22,187 nucleotides of DNA from an uncultured Faecalicatena sp. (GTDB lineage Bacteria > Bacillota > Clostridia > Lachnospirales > Lachnospiraceae), in NCBI GenBank assembly GCA_902489075.1, contig CABTYO010000029.1, forward strand, positions 1 to 22,187, in the 5' to 3' direction. The first letter of the stretch is position 1. The number at the start of each line of letters is the position of its first letter. The notes under the pieces were generated by a model. That model saw only the letters and a program-made list of their open reading frames with translations. It was not told where the DNA came from and searched no databases. This document shows positions 7,860 through 15,556 of the stretch, piece by piece. A program made the position numbers and the translations under genes.

Positions 7860-8858
7860 ATGGCAGCAGCCAAAATGAAACAAAGCAGTAAGAGAAATAA
7901 GCGGAAGGGAAAACAGCGCAACAGAGAATATAAAGACAGTTTATTCCGCATTATATTCCATGACAAAAGAGACCTTCTAAAGCTGTACAATGCAGTGAAT
8001 GGTACGGATTATGATAATGAAGAAGATCTGGAGATTACAACTCTGGATGGAGCCATTGGGGTAAAAGTGAAAAATGATATCTCTTTTTTGATTGGAACAA
8101 CAATGAACCTCTACGAGCATCAGAGTACGAAGAATCCTAATATGCCTCTTCGGGGTGTGTTTTATTTGAGTACGCTCTACCAGGAGTACATGACTGAGAA
8201 CTGGCCGGATATCTATGGAACAAAGCAGGTGAAACTGCCATTCCCGCAGTATATCGTGTTCTATAATGGGACGAATGAGGAACCGGACCGCAGTGAACTG
8301 CATCTGCGGGATGCCTTTATCGGACCAGGAGATGGACGTACCCCGTGTATTGATTGTACAGCAGTGATGCTGAATATTAATTACGGGCATAATCGAAGGC
8401 TGATGGAGAGATGTGAAGCACTCCGTGGATATGCGTTTTTTGTGGATAATGTGAGAAACTGCCTGATAAAAGGAATGGAACTGGATGCCGCTGTGGAGGA
8501 GACGATAGAAATGTGTATAAAAAGAGGCATTTTATCAAAGATTCTAAAGAAATACCGCAGAGAGGTGAAGCGTACTATGATTTTAGAATATGATGAGGAA
8601 TTACACAGAATCTATGAGGAAAAATATCATCAGGAGCAGCTGGAAGAAGCCAGGGCACAGGCTGAAAAGAAAGCACGCGTACAAGGTTATGCGGATGCTG
8701 TTTTGGAATTGCTTTCTGATAAAGGTGAGATTCCAGTGCAGCTTCGGAAGATGATTGCAGATCAGACAGATATGGAAATCCTGAAAGGATGGCTGAAGAC
8801 AGCAGGAAAAGCAGATACGATAGAAGAGTTTCAGGAGAAAATGGAACAGCAGAGTTAA
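7860..8858 (+). CDS. Rpn family recombination-promoting nuclease / putative transposase
   Basis: A 332-residue protein of the Rpn/YhgA-like family (PD-(D/E)XK nuclease fold). After a basic N-terminus (residues 5-21, rich in Lys and Arg) comes DSLFRIIFHDKRDLLKLYNA, typical of the family. The catalytic core is visible as NDISFLIG (Asp73) and LYEHQST (Glu86, Gln88), the D-E-x-Q form. The C-terminus has a charged helical stretch (about 240-275) and the familiar end LKTAGKADTIEEF. Characterised E. coli Rpn proteins are DNA endonucleases that raise RecA-independent recombination. AAGGAGG precedes the ATG. It ends 8 bases before the first recA -35. No terminal repeats or target duplication mark it as a mobile element. 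Confidence 0.87.
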   Translation: MAAAKMKQSSKRNKRKGKQRNREYKDSLFRIIFHDKRDLLKLYNAVNGTDYDNEEDLEITTLDGAIGVKVKNDISFLIGTTMNLYEHQSTKNPNMPLRGVFYLSTLYQEYMTENWPDIYGTKQVKLPFPQYIVFYNGTNEEPDRSELHLRDAFIGPGDGRTPCIDCTAVMLNINYGHNRRLMERCEALRGYAFFVDNVRNCLIKGMELDAAVEETIEMCIKRGILSKILKKYRREVKRTMILEYDEELHRIYEEKYHQEQLEEARAQAEKKARVQGYADAVLELLSDKGEIPVQLRKMIADQTDMEILKGWLKTAGKADTIEEFQEKMEQQS

Positions 8859-8865
8859 TTTGTTA

Positions 8866-8894
8866 TTGACATTTGACAACAAGTATAATACTAT
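8866..8894 (+). promoter_or_regulatory. recA promoter
   Basis: TTGACA (8866-8871), 17 bases, then TACTAT (8889-8894) is the best-spaced pair. A second TTGACA at 8873-8878 could work with ATTAAT (8895-8900, spacing 16). The perfect TATAAT at 8884-8889 is too close to either -35 to be its partner. Transcription would start near 8901, just before the LexA box. Confidence 0.75.
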
Positions 8895-8908
8895 ATTAAT
8901 AGAAAAAA

Positions 8909-8922
8909 CGAACAATTGTTCG
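8909..8922. promoter_or_regulatory. LexA (SOS) box controlling recA
   Basis: CGAACAATTGTTCG is a perfect 14-bp palindrome matching the Gram-positive LexA consensus (CGAAC, 4 bases, GTTCG). It lies just downstream of the predicted transcription start and 27 bases before the recA ATG, so bound LexA should block initiation or early elongation. It overlaps a further palindrome, GTTCGAAC (8918-8925). Confidence 0.93.
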
Positions 8923-8949
8923 AACTGTGAGAAGGAGAATTTTGAAATT

Positions 8950-10095
8950 ATGGCGAATAGTAATGAAGATAAGAAAAAGGCGCTGGATGCGGCGATTGCA
9001 AAATTAGAGAAGGATTTTGGAAAAGGAACCGTCATGAAGCTGGGAGAGCCAGGTGCCCACGTGGCAGTTGAGACCGTACCGACAGGATGTCTGAGCCTGG
9101 ATCTGGCGCTGGGACTTGGCGGTGTTCCCAAAGGACGTGTGATCGAGGTCTATGGGCCGGAATCCAGTGGTAAGACGACCGTAGCATTACATATGATCGC
9201 AGAGGTGCAGAAGAGAGGCGGAATTGCAGGCTTTATTGATGCGGAGCATGCGCTGGATCCTGTATATGCGAAGAACATCGGGGTAGATATTGATGAACTG
9301 TATATCTCACAGCCTGACAGTGGTGACCAGGCCCTTGAGATCACAGAGACAATGGTGCGCTCCGGAGCAATCGATATTATCGTTATTGACTCTGTTGCCG
9401 CGCTGGTTCCAAGACAGGAGATCGAAGGAGATATGGGGGACAGCCATGTGGGTCTTCAGGCAAGACTGATGTCCCAGGCACTGAGGAAGCTGACTCCGGT
9501 TATCAGTAAGTCCAACTGTGTCGTGATCTTTATCAACCAGCTGCGTGAGAAGGTTGGAGTTATGTTTGGTAATCCTGAGACCACAACAGGTGGACGTGCA
9601 CTGAAATTTTATGCATCTGTGAGAATGGATGTCAGAAGGATCGAGACCTTAAAGCAGAGCGGCGAGATGGTTGGTAACCGTACCCGTATTAAGATTGTAA
9701 AGAATAAGATTGCGCCACCGTTTAAAGAGGCTGAGTTCGATATCATGTTCGGAAAGGGAATCTCGAAAGAAGGAGATATTCTGGATCTGGCAGCGGGAAT
9801 CGATGTTGTCAATAAGAGCGGCGCCTGGTATGCATACAATGGAGAGAAGATCGGGCAGGGAAGAGAGAATGCCAAGATATATCTCGCAGAGCACCCGGAA
9901 GTGATGGAAGAACTGGACCGCAAGGTACGGGCTTATTATAAGCTGAATGGGGAAGGGAAAGAAGAGCCTGCAAGTGATCTGAAGCTGTCACCGAAGGGGA
10001 AAGAGACTGCAAAGGCAGATACTCCGGTGAAGACAAAGACTGTGGATAAGACAGAGAAAAGCGCTGCTGCCCAGGAAGCTGCCAAGACAGAGTAG
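8950..10095 (+). CDS. recA: Recombinase RecA
   Basis: A 381-residue RecA, the ATP-dependent strand-exchange protein of homologous recombination and co-protease for LexA cleavage. It has Walker A GPESSGKT (69-76) and the sequences IDAEHALDPVYA, VIDSVAALVPR and VIFINQLREKVGVMFG (loop L1/L2 region). The C-terminal tail of about 45 residues is rich in Lys, Glu, Ala and Thr. I chose the ATG at 8950 (MANSNEDKKKALD) because AAGGAG (8932-8937) precedes it and the family aligns from there. A TTG-initiated extension from 8860 would run through the promoter and LexA box and is not credible. recX follows after 9 bases. Confidence 0.98.
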   Translation: MANSNEDKKKALDAAIAKLEKDFGKGTVMKLGEPGAHVAVETVPTGCLSLDLALGLGGVPKGRVIEVYGPESSGKTTVALHMIAEVQKRGGIAGFIDAEHALDPVYAKNIGVDIDELYISQPDSGDQALEITETMVRSGAIDIIVIDSVAALVPRQEIEGDMGDSHVGLQARLMSQALRKLTPVISKSNCVVIFINQLREKVGVMFGNPETTTGGRALKFYASVRMDVRRIETLKQSGEMVGNRTRIKIVKNKIAPPFKEAEFDIMFGKGISKEGDILDLAAGIDVVNKSGAWYAYNGEKIGQGRENAKIYLAEHPEVMEELDRKVRAYYKLNGEGKEEPASDLKLSPKGKETAKADTPVKTKTVDKTEKSAAAQEAAKTE

Positions 10096-10104
10096 GAGTG
10101 AGCT

Positions 10105-10719
10105 ATGACAGTTACAAAGCTGGAACCTGTAACGAAGACAAAGTATAAAGTATTCCTGAATGAGGAGTTCGCCTTTGTATTATACAAAGGCGAACTTTCC
10201 CGTTATGGCATCCGTGAAGGGGAAGAGGTGGAAGAAGACCTGCGCCAGAGAGTGATGGATGAGGTGATATATAAGCGCGCCAGACTCAGGGCCATGCATC
10301 TTTTAGAAGATATGGACCGCACAGAATCGGGACTGCGGGAGAAGTTGAGGCAGGGATTATATCCAGAAGAAGCAATTGAAGGGGCAATTAAGTACGTGAA
10401 GTCCTTCGGATACATCGATGACCTCCAGTATGCAAAAAGATTCATTGACAGCAGGAAATCAAGCAAAAGCAGGCGTGAGATCTATGCGCAGCTGTGCAGT
10501 AAGGGGGTATCACCTGACAAGATCGAACTGGCTTTTGAAGAGTGCTGTGAGACGGATGGAGAAAAAGAAGCAATTTTACAGCTGATTCGTAAAAAAAGAG
10601 TCAATCCTGTCCATGCATCAGAGGAGGAAATGCGCAGATTATACGGATATTTGGCACGAAAAGGATTCCGATATGATGAGATCCGTCAAGTGATACAAAA
10701 TTATGATGAGAATGCTTGA
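10105..10719 (+). CDS. recX: Regulatory protein RecX
   Basis: A 204-residue RecX, a small all-helical protein that binds RecA filaments and limits or tunes RecA activity. Three tandem three-helix repeats are suggested by LLEDMDRTESGLREKLRQG, FGYIDDLQYAKRFIDSR with SKSRREIYAQLCSKG, and the final ARKGFRYDEIRQVIQNY. Its ATG is 9 bases after the recA stop with a TAGGAG site, so it is in the SOS-controlled recA transcript. A strong 14-bp hairpin lies inside the coding sequence at 10166-10196. The stop codon overlaps the -35 of the next gene's promoter. Confidence 0.94.
   Translation: MTVTKLEPVTKTKYKVFLNEEFAFVLYKGELSRYGIREGEEVEEDLRQRVMDEVIYKRARLRAMHLLEDMDRTESGLREKLRQGLYPEEAIEGAIKYVKSFGYIDDLQYAKRFIDSRKSSKSRREIYAQLCSKGVSPDKIELAFEECCETDGEKEAILQLIRKKRVNPVHASEEEMRRLYGYLARKGFRYDEIRQVIQNYDENA
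10166..10196 (+). other. 14-bp hairpin inside the recX reading frame
   Basis: AGTTCGCCTTTGTA (10166-10179), loop TTA, then TACAAAGGCGAACT (10183-10196) make a perfect 14-bp stem with a three-base loop. G-T wobbles could extend the base. It starts 61 bases into recX and encodes EFAFVLYKGEL. No T-run follows, so it is not a standard terminator. It could reduce recX output relative to recA by slowing ribosomes or polymerase, or by directing RNA cleavage. Confidence 0.85.
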
Positions 10720-10744
10720 CATAGTTGTGAAAACAGTATAAAAT
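10716..10744 (+). promoter_or_regulatory. rny promoter
   Basis: TTGACA (10716-10721) and TAAAAT (10739-10744) with ideal 17-base spacing. The -35 overlaps the recX stop codon. Start of transcription near 10751 would give a leader of about 50 bases ending in AAGGAGGTG before the GTG start of rny. Confidence 0.75.
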
Positions 10745-10801
10745 TTAACTGTTGTATTTAAAGCAAAATGTACAATGAAAATTGAATAAGGAGGTGCTCC
10801 T

Positions 10802-12355
10802 GTGCCAACAATGATTAGTATTGTTATTGCCGTAGCCCTCGCGTTGATAGTTGGTATTATTACTCACTTTGTAACGGTCTCCAATTTAAAGAACAATGCC
10901 GAGTCCAAGATTGGGAATGCCGATGCAAAGGCAAGAGAGATAATCGATGATGCCGTAAAGACTGCTGAGACAACGAAAAAAGAAGCTCTTTTAGAGGTGA
11001 AGGAAGAGTCCATCAGGACGAAGAATGAACTGGAGAAAGAGACGAAGGAAAGAAGAGCCGAACTGCAGCGCTATGAGAAAAGAGTGCTTGCAAAGGAAGA
11101 GGCCGTGGATAAGCGGTCAGAGGCGATCGAACAGCGTGAAGTCAGATTTACAGCAAAAGAAGAACAACTAAAGCAGCGTGAAGCAAAGGTAGAAGAACTC
11201 AGTCAGAAGAGAGTACAGGAACTAGAAAGAATCTCAGGACTTACCTCCGAACAAGCAAAAGAATATCTGTTGAAAACTGTTGAAGAAGATGTGAAACATG
11301 ACACAGCCAAGATGGTCAGAGAGCTGGAGTCACAGGCGAAGGAAGACGCGGACAAGAAGGCAAAGGAATATGTTGTCAACGCGATCCAGAGATGTGCGGC
11401 AGACCATGTGGCTGAGACTACAATTTCTGTAGTGCAGCTTCCAAGCGATGAAATGAAAGGAAGGATCATCGGACGAGAGGGACGTAATATCAGAACTCTT
11501 GAGACTTTGACCGGCGTCGAGCTGATTATCGACGATACACCGGAAGCAGTCGTACTGTCCGGATTTGATCCGATCAGAAGAGAAGTTGCAAGAATTGCCC
11601 TTGAGAGATTGATTGTGGATGGACGTATCCATCCGGCGAGAATCGAGGAGATGGTAGAGAAAGCACAAAAAGAAGTGGACACCATGATCAGAGAAGAAGG
11701 AGAGGCAGCTGCATTAGAAGTCGGCGTGCCGGGAATTCATCCGGAACTGATTCGTCTGTTGGGACGCATGAAGTTCAGGACAAGTTATGGTCAGAATGCA
11801 TTGAAGCATTCAGTTGAGGTTGCCCAGTTATCAGGACTTCTTGCCGGTGAGATCGGCCTGGATGTCAGGATGGCGAAGCGTGCAGGTCTTCTGCATGATA
11901 TCGGCAAGTCAATCGACCACGACGTGGAAGGTTCACATATTCAGATTGGTTCAGACCTCTGCAGGAAGTATAAAGAGTCTGCAACAGTCATCAATGCGGT
12001 AGAATCTCATCATGGAGATGTAGAGCCTCAGACATTGATTGCATGTGTTGTTCAGGCAGCTGATACGATCTCTGCAGCAAGACCAGGTGCAAGAAGAGAA
12101 ACAATTGAAACATACACAAACAGATTGAAACAATTAGAAGAGATCTCAAACCAGTTCAAAGGTGTTGAGAAGTCTTTTGCTATTCAGGCAGGTAGAGAGA
12201 TTCGAGTAATGGTAGTTCCGGAACAAGTATCTGATGATGACATGGTACTTATGGCCAGAGAAATTGCAAAGCAGATTGAATTTGAATTGGAATATCCAGG
12301 CCAGATTAAAGTAAATGTAATCCGTGAATCACGAGTTACAGATTATGCGAAATAA
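10802..12355 (+). CDS. rny: Ribonuclease Y
   Basis: A 517-residue RNase Y, the membrane-anchored endoribonuclease that starts mRNA decay in many Firmicutes. Order of parts: one N-terminal membrane helix (about 4-25); a long charged coiled coil (about 30-190); a KH RNA-binding domain (about 210-270, GXXG loop GREG at 224-227 in KGRIIGREGRNI); and an HD domain with HSVEVAQLSG and the metal-binding LLHDIGKSIDHD (His365, Asp366). Length fits the family (about 520). GTG at 10802 is chosen over ATG at 10811 because it is 7 bases from AAGGAGGTG. Promoter and terminator are both visible, so it can be monocistronic. Confidence 0.97.
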   Translation: MPTMISIVIAVALALIVGIITHFVTVSNLKNNAESKIGNADAKAREIIDDAVKTAETTKKEALLEVKEESIRTKNELEKETKERRAELQRYEKRVLAKEEAVDKRSEAIEQREVRFTAKEEQLKQREAKVEELSQKRVQELERISGLTSEQAKEYLLKTVEEDVKHDTAKMVRELESQAKEDADKKAKEYVVNAIQRCAADHVAETTISVVQLPSDEMKGRIIGREGRNIRTLETLTGVELIIDDTPEAVVLSGFDPIRREVARIALERLIVDGRIHPARIEEMVEKAQKEVDTMIREEGEAAALEVGVPGIHPELIRLLGRMKFRTSYGQNALKHSVEVAQLSGLLAGEIGLDVRMAKRAGLLHDIGKSIDHDVEGSHIQIGSDLCRKYKESATVINAVESHHGDVEPQTLIACVVQAADTISAARPGARRETIETYTNRLKQLEEISNQFKGVEKSFAIQAGREIRVMVVPEQVSDDDMVLMAREIAKQIEFELEYPGQIKVNVIRESRVTDYAK

Positions 12356-12382
12356 TCCATATCAGATAGGAATTGAATGTAC

Positions 12383-12411
12383 AGCCCTTGTCGAAAGACA
12401 AGGGCTTTTTT
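12383..12411 (+). terminator. Intrinsic terminator after rny
   Basis: AGCCCTTGTC (12383-12392), GAAA tetraloop, GACAAGGGCT (12397-12406), then TTTTTT through 12411. It is a perfect 10-bp stem with a stable GNRA loop and a T-run, 27 bases after the rny stop. This is the clearest terminator in the window and ends the recA-recX-rny block. Confidence 0.95.
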
Positions 12412-12609
12412 ATACTATTAGGAAACTTTGTTCCCCTATAAAGAAAGCTTTTCAGCAGAATCAGGGTATACTATGACGGCAAAATGAAGCATAAAACAAA
12501 GTGCAAAATAGTAAAATGCAGGATTTTAAAAATGAACTTGCAAAAATATCAAAAATAGAAGAAAAAAATAATATTAAACTGATAAATAAGAATATAATAA
12601 AAATAAAAC
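12412..12609. other. AT-rich gap between rny terminator and aminotransferase promoter
   Basis: About 200 bases, very rich in A after 12480. A TATACT at 12467-12472 has no good -35. The reading frame stays open upstream of the aminotransferase from 12501, but this is a low-complexity Lys/Asn/Ile stretch with no ribosome binding site. The sequence ACTTGCAAAAA occurs twice (from 12536 and from 12608). I see no gene here. Confidence 0.5.
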
Positions 12610-12638
12610 TTGCAAAAAATGGAAAGCTATACTATAAT
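12610..12638 (+). promoter_or_regulatory. Aminotransferase promoter
   Basis: TTGCAA (12610-12615), 17 bases, TATAAT (12633-12638). The implied start near 12645 gives a leader of about 40 bases ending in GGAGG (12671-12675) before the ATG at 12684. This independently supports that start over the upstream in-frame extension. Confidence 0.75.
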
Positions 12639-12683
12639 AAGAAACCAGAACGCATAGTTATTATGAAAATGGAGGATGTAGAA

Positions 12684-13880
12684 ATGTCACTAACATTATC
12701 AAGAAAAGCATCAGGCGTAAAGCCTTCATCAACTTTAGCAATTACAGCAAAAGCAAAAGCCATGAAAGCAGAAGGGATCGACGTCGTTGGATTTGGCGCA
12801 GGAGAACCGGATTTTAATACGCCGGATAATATCAATGAAGCAGCAATCAAAGCAATCAACGATGGATTTACAAAATATACACCGGCTTCCGGAACAGAAG
12901 AACTGAAAAAGGCAGTCTGTGCAAAGTTTGAAAGTTTTAACGGTCTTCATTACGAGACGAATCAGGTTGTGATCAGTAATGGAGGGAAGCATTCTCTGAC
13001 GAACATCTTTGAGGCGATCCTGAATCCGGGGGATGAAGTAATCATCCCGGCTCCGTACTGGCTGACGTACCCTGAGATTGTGAAGTTAAGTGACGGTATT
13101 CCAGTATTTGTATACGGTTCAAAAGAGAATGGATATAAAGTGACAGCGCAGCAGATCCGCAATGCCGTAACAGAGAACACGAAAGCTCTGATCCTGAATA
13201 CTCCATCTAATCCGACCGGTATGGTTTACTCAGAGGAAGAACTGCGCGCAATCGCAGAAGTGGCAGTAGAGAAAGATTTTTACGTAGTGGCAGATGAGAT
13301 GTATGAATATCTGATCTATGGTGATAAGAAGCATGTAAGCATTGCATCCCTGGGGGATGAGATATTCAAGAGGACGATCACCTGCAGCGGAGTGTCAAAG
13401 AGTTATGCCATGACAGGCTGGAGAATCGGATATACCGGCTCAAGTGCAGAAATTGCGAAGCTGATGAGCAGCGTACAGAGCCATCAGACCTCTAACCCGA
13501 ACTCGATCGCACAGAAGGCGGCTCTGGAAGCCCTGACAGGAGATCAGTCAGCAGTTGCATCCATGAAGGTGGAATTTAACAAGAGAAGACAGTATATGTA
13601 TGAAAGAATTGCCAGGATGCCGCTCCTTAATCTGCTGGAGCCGGAGGGCGCTTTTTACGTATTCATTGACTTTACGGATGTACTTGAGAAATCTTATAAG
13701 GGACAGAGGGTTGGAACAGCGGCACGTGCGGCAGAGATCCTTCTGGAAGATTATCAAGTGGCAGTTGTACCGTGTGCAGACTTTGGATTTGACAATTTTA
13801 TCCGTTTGTCTTATGCTATTTCTTTAGAGGCGATTGAAAAAGGCCTCGACAGAATAGAAAATTTTGTTTCCTCTCTGTAG
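12684..13880 (+). CDS. Class I/II pyridoxal-phosphate aminotransferase, aspartate aminotransferase type
   Basis: A 398-residue fold-type I aminotransferase, probably transferring the amino group between aspartate and 2-oxoglutarate. Motifs by residue: GFGAGEPDFNTP (36-47), YWLTYPE (125-131), LNTPSNPTG (171-179), VADEMYEYLIY with Asp204 (contacting the pyridine nitrogen), and the Schiff-base lysine Lys239 in SGVSKSYAMTGWRIGY. The C-terminal FIRLSYAIS carries the substrate carboxylate-binding Arg. The ATG at 12684 has GGAGG 8 bases upstream and aligns with family N-termini (MSLTLSRKASGVKPS). An ORF reading from 12501 adds 61 low-complexity residues and is rejected. Specificity among aspartate, aromatic and branched-chain substrates is not settled. 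Confidence 0.93.
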   Translation: MSLTLSRKASGVKPSSTLAITAKAKAMKAEGIDVVGFGAGEPDFNTPDNINEAAIKAINDGFTKYTPASGTEELKKAVCAKFESFNGLHYETNQVVISNGGKHSLTNIFEAILNPGDEVIIPAPYWLTYPEIVKLSDGIPVFVYGSKENGYKVTAQQIRNAVTENTKALILNTPSNPTGMVYSEEELRAIAEVAVEKDFYVVADEMYEYLIYGDKKHVSIASLGDEIFKRTITCSGVSKSYAMTGWRIGYTGSSAEIAKLMSSVQSHQTSNPNSIAQKAALEALTGDQSAVASMKVEFNKRRQYMYERIARMPLLNLLEPEGAFYVFIDFTDVLEKSYKGQRVGTAARAAEILLEDYQVAVVPCADFGFDNFIRLSYAISLEAIEKGLDRIENFVSSL

Positions 13881-13911
13881 GACCATCTGCAGGAGAAGAA
13901 AAGGAGCAGGT

Positions 13912-14466
13912 ATGAGCGGACAAATTAAAAGACTGAACCGGGAATTAAAGTTCAAAGGGAAGATTATTGATTTTTATCAGGACACAATGGAGATTGACGG
14001 TGACCATACTGTGATCTGGGATTTTATCAGACATAAAGGTGCGGCGGCGGTCGTTCCGGTGACAGATGACGGGAAGATTCTGATGGTGAAGCAGTACCGG
14101 AATGCACTGGACCGTTACACACTCGAGATCCCGGCGGGAGCCCTGGATGCGGAAGATGAGCCGGGAATCACATGTGCCGGACGGGAACTGGAGGAAGAGA
14201 CAGGATACCGCAGTGAGGATCTTGAGTGGCTGATCACACTGCGTACGACAGTTGCGTTCTGCAATGAAAAGATCGAAGTCTTTGTTGCAAAGAATCTGAT
14301 TCCGTCCAGACAGCATCTGGATGAGGACGAATTCATTGATTTGAAAGCTTATACGATAGAAGAGCTGAAGGAGAAGATATTCTCCGGCGAGATTGAGGAT
14401 GCGAAGACAGTATCCTCCCTGCTTGCATATGATGTAAAGTATGGAAAAGGGACATATCCCGCATAA
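13912..14466 (+). CDS. NUDIX hydrolase, ADP-ribose pyrophosphatase type
   Basis: A 184-residue NUDIX protein that likely cleaves ADP-ribose or a related nucleoside diphosphate. The N-terminal strand region (FKGKIIDFYQDTMEIDG) and AAAVVPVTDDGKILMVKQYR are typical of the ADP-ribose branch. The Nudix box is IPAGALDAEDEPG continuing to RELEEETGY. The catalytic helix RELEEETG is intact, but the spacing from the first Gly to the first conserved Glu is one residue longer than the textbook G-x5-E. The ATG at 13912 follows AAGGAG. An upstream in-frame ATG at 13864 would overlap the aminotransferase and lacks a binding site. Confidence 0.9.
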   Translation: MSGQIKRLNRELKFKGKIIDFYQDTMEIDGDHTVIWDFIRHKGAAAVVPVTDDGKILMVKQYRNALDRYTLEIPAGALDAEDEPGITCAGRELEEETGYRSEDLEWLITLRTTVAFCNEKIEVFVAKNLIPSRQHLDEDEFIDLKAYTIEELKEKIFSGEIEDAKTVSSLLAYDVKYGKGTYPA

Positions 14467-14517
14467 ATAAGAAACCCTGGCATATAATGAAATATCTGAA
14501 CAATAGGAGGAGAGCCT

Positions 14518-15057
14518 TTGAAGATACTTCATACAAGAAAGCAGCTGTTTGCTTTCTTTATGCCGGGGTTTTTATTTGGAGTTTTATATGTCAACCTGAT
14601 CATGAAAAAATATACTGCAGAGCCAGGTATTTTCAGCGATTATTTTCTTAAGCAGTACCAGAGCGCCCAGATCGTCGCCGGGGAGTACATGTGGTACCTG
14701 CTCAGAGTCCGCGCTGTGCCATTTCTTGTGCTGCTCGGCCTGGCCTTCACAAAAATAAGAAAAGCAGCATCGGTCACATTCATCGTATGGACGGGCTTTT
14801 CCGGTGGAATGCTGCTTTCCATGGCGGTCCTCGGGATGGGAATCAAGGGGAGCATCCTCTGTATGGTAGGGATCCTGCCCCAGTTTCTGCTCTATGTCCC
14901 CGCATACATGGTGGTCATCTGGTACAGCTATACATATCCCCAGAACAGATGGAATACACAGAAAAGCATCTTCATCGGCCTGGCAATGACGGTAGGAATC
15001 TTACTCGAAGCCTATATAAACCCCATACTCGTGCAGGCATTCCTGGGAACCCTCTAA
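14518..15057 (+). CDS. Stage II sporulation protein M-like membrane protein
   Basis: A 179-residue integral membrane protein with about five hydrophobic segments (roughly 9-28, 64-80, 84-106, 110-136, 146-172). GILPQFLLYVPAYMVV and the C-terminal GILLEAYINPILV resemble SpoIIM, which works with SpoIID and SpoIIP in peptidoglycan remodelling during forespore engulfment. TTG start with AGGAGGAG at the right distance (7 bases). The NUDIX gene upstream is, from memory, a common clostridial neighbour; the often adjacent xerD is absent. Sequence similarity to SpoIIM is modest, so the call is to family. Confidence 0.75.
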   Translation: MKILHTRKQLFAFFMPGFLFGVLYVNLIMKKYTAEPGIFSDYFLKQYQSAQIVAGEYMWYLLRVRAVPFLVLLGLAFTKIRKAASVTFIVWTGFSGGMLLSMAVLGMGIKGSILCMVGILPQFLLYVPAYMVVIWYSYTYPQNRWNTQKSIFIGLAMTVGILLEAYINPILVQAFLGTL

Positions 15058-15098
15058 AAGGAATGGGGAATAAAGTCTGCTGAATTATGGGAGGGGAC

Positions 15099-15392
15099 GC
15101 TTACGAAAAGTTCCACGTATGGTGCAGACCGGCAGGCAGGGGTTGGGGGTGCGGGCTGACCACGCACTAAGAGACACTAAATGAATCGAAGCCGGATTTT
15201 ACGGAACATGACGGATTCGCCGAGTCTGCCTGATGCAGACTTGGCTCAGCCGTCAATGGAATTTGATGTTGAACATCAAATTCCATCCGCAAAATCCACT
15301 TTCGATTCATAAAGTGTCTCTAAGTTTGTTCTATGCCCGCACCCCCACCCCCTGTCTGCCGTTCTGCACCATACGCGGAACTTTTCATAAGC
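15099..15392 (+). repeat. Structured inverted-repeat element A (294 bases, three-way junction)
   Basis: Long arms 15099-15204 and 15287-15392 are complementary. By hand count about 86 of 104 positions pair over 15101-15204, including 51 of 56 in the outer part. The arms enclose two hairpins that close a three-way junction. Hairpin 1 (15209-15255) has a 10-bp apical stem, loop CTGAT, and an internal loop ATTCG (15215-15219) opposite CTCAG (15245-15249). Hairpin 2 (15256-15286) is a perfect stem around TTTGATGTTGAACATCAAA. Inside the arms, CTAAG occurs on both sides (15167-15171, 15320-15324), leaving one A-A mismatch. CTGACC (15156-15161) and TGTTCT (15327-15332) lie in an internal loop. Ends read GCTTAYGAAAAG on each strand. 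It starts 41 bases after the SpoIIM-like stop. No coding potential is evident. Confidence 0.88.
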
Positions 15393-15556
15393 TGGTTCAT
15401 CCGATAACAGAAGCCTTATTCGGAGGAATTCCCACGGTAGCTGCGGATTTTTATGGACGAATTGGACAACCTTTCACCTTGCCAGTAAAAATCCGCAGCC
15501 ACCCCACCAGTCGCCCCTACGGGAGCGAAGGTGTATCCAATCGGATGCGCCCAGCT
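15390..15556. repeat. Inverted-repeat element B (167 bases)
   Basis: Outer arms 15390-15405 and 15540-15556 share AGCTGG and CATCCGAT as complementary blocks. An inner long hairpin pairs 15436-15456 with 15482-15503 (core GCTGCGGATTTTTA) around a 25-base loop. A short hairpin lies at 15511-15528 (TCGC and GCGA ends). B overlaps A and C by three bases at each side. It lacks the CTAAG, ATTCG/CTCAG and TTTGATGT motifs of A and C in corresponding positions, so it is a different or highly diverged class. Confidence 0.75.

Noticed and set aside
4719..8858. An integrative conjugative element suggested by topB plus an Rpn-type putative transposase
   Set aside because: No relaxase, coupling protein, integrase, attachment repeats or conjugation genes; the neighbours are housekeeping genes on one strand.
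8884..8889. Perfect TATAAT as the recA -10
   Set aside because: It is only 12 bases from the first TTGACA and 5 from the second, so it cannot pair with either; TACTAT at 8889-8894 fits the 17-base spacing.
8860..8949. N-terminal extension of RecA from a TTG codon
   Set aside because: The stretch is the recA promoter and LexA box; the family N-terminus and the AAGGAG site both point to the ATG at 8950.
12501..12683. N-terminal extension of the aminotransferase
   Set aside because: Low-complexity Lys/Asn/Ile sequence with no ribosome binding site, and a good promoter (12610-12638) lies inside it.
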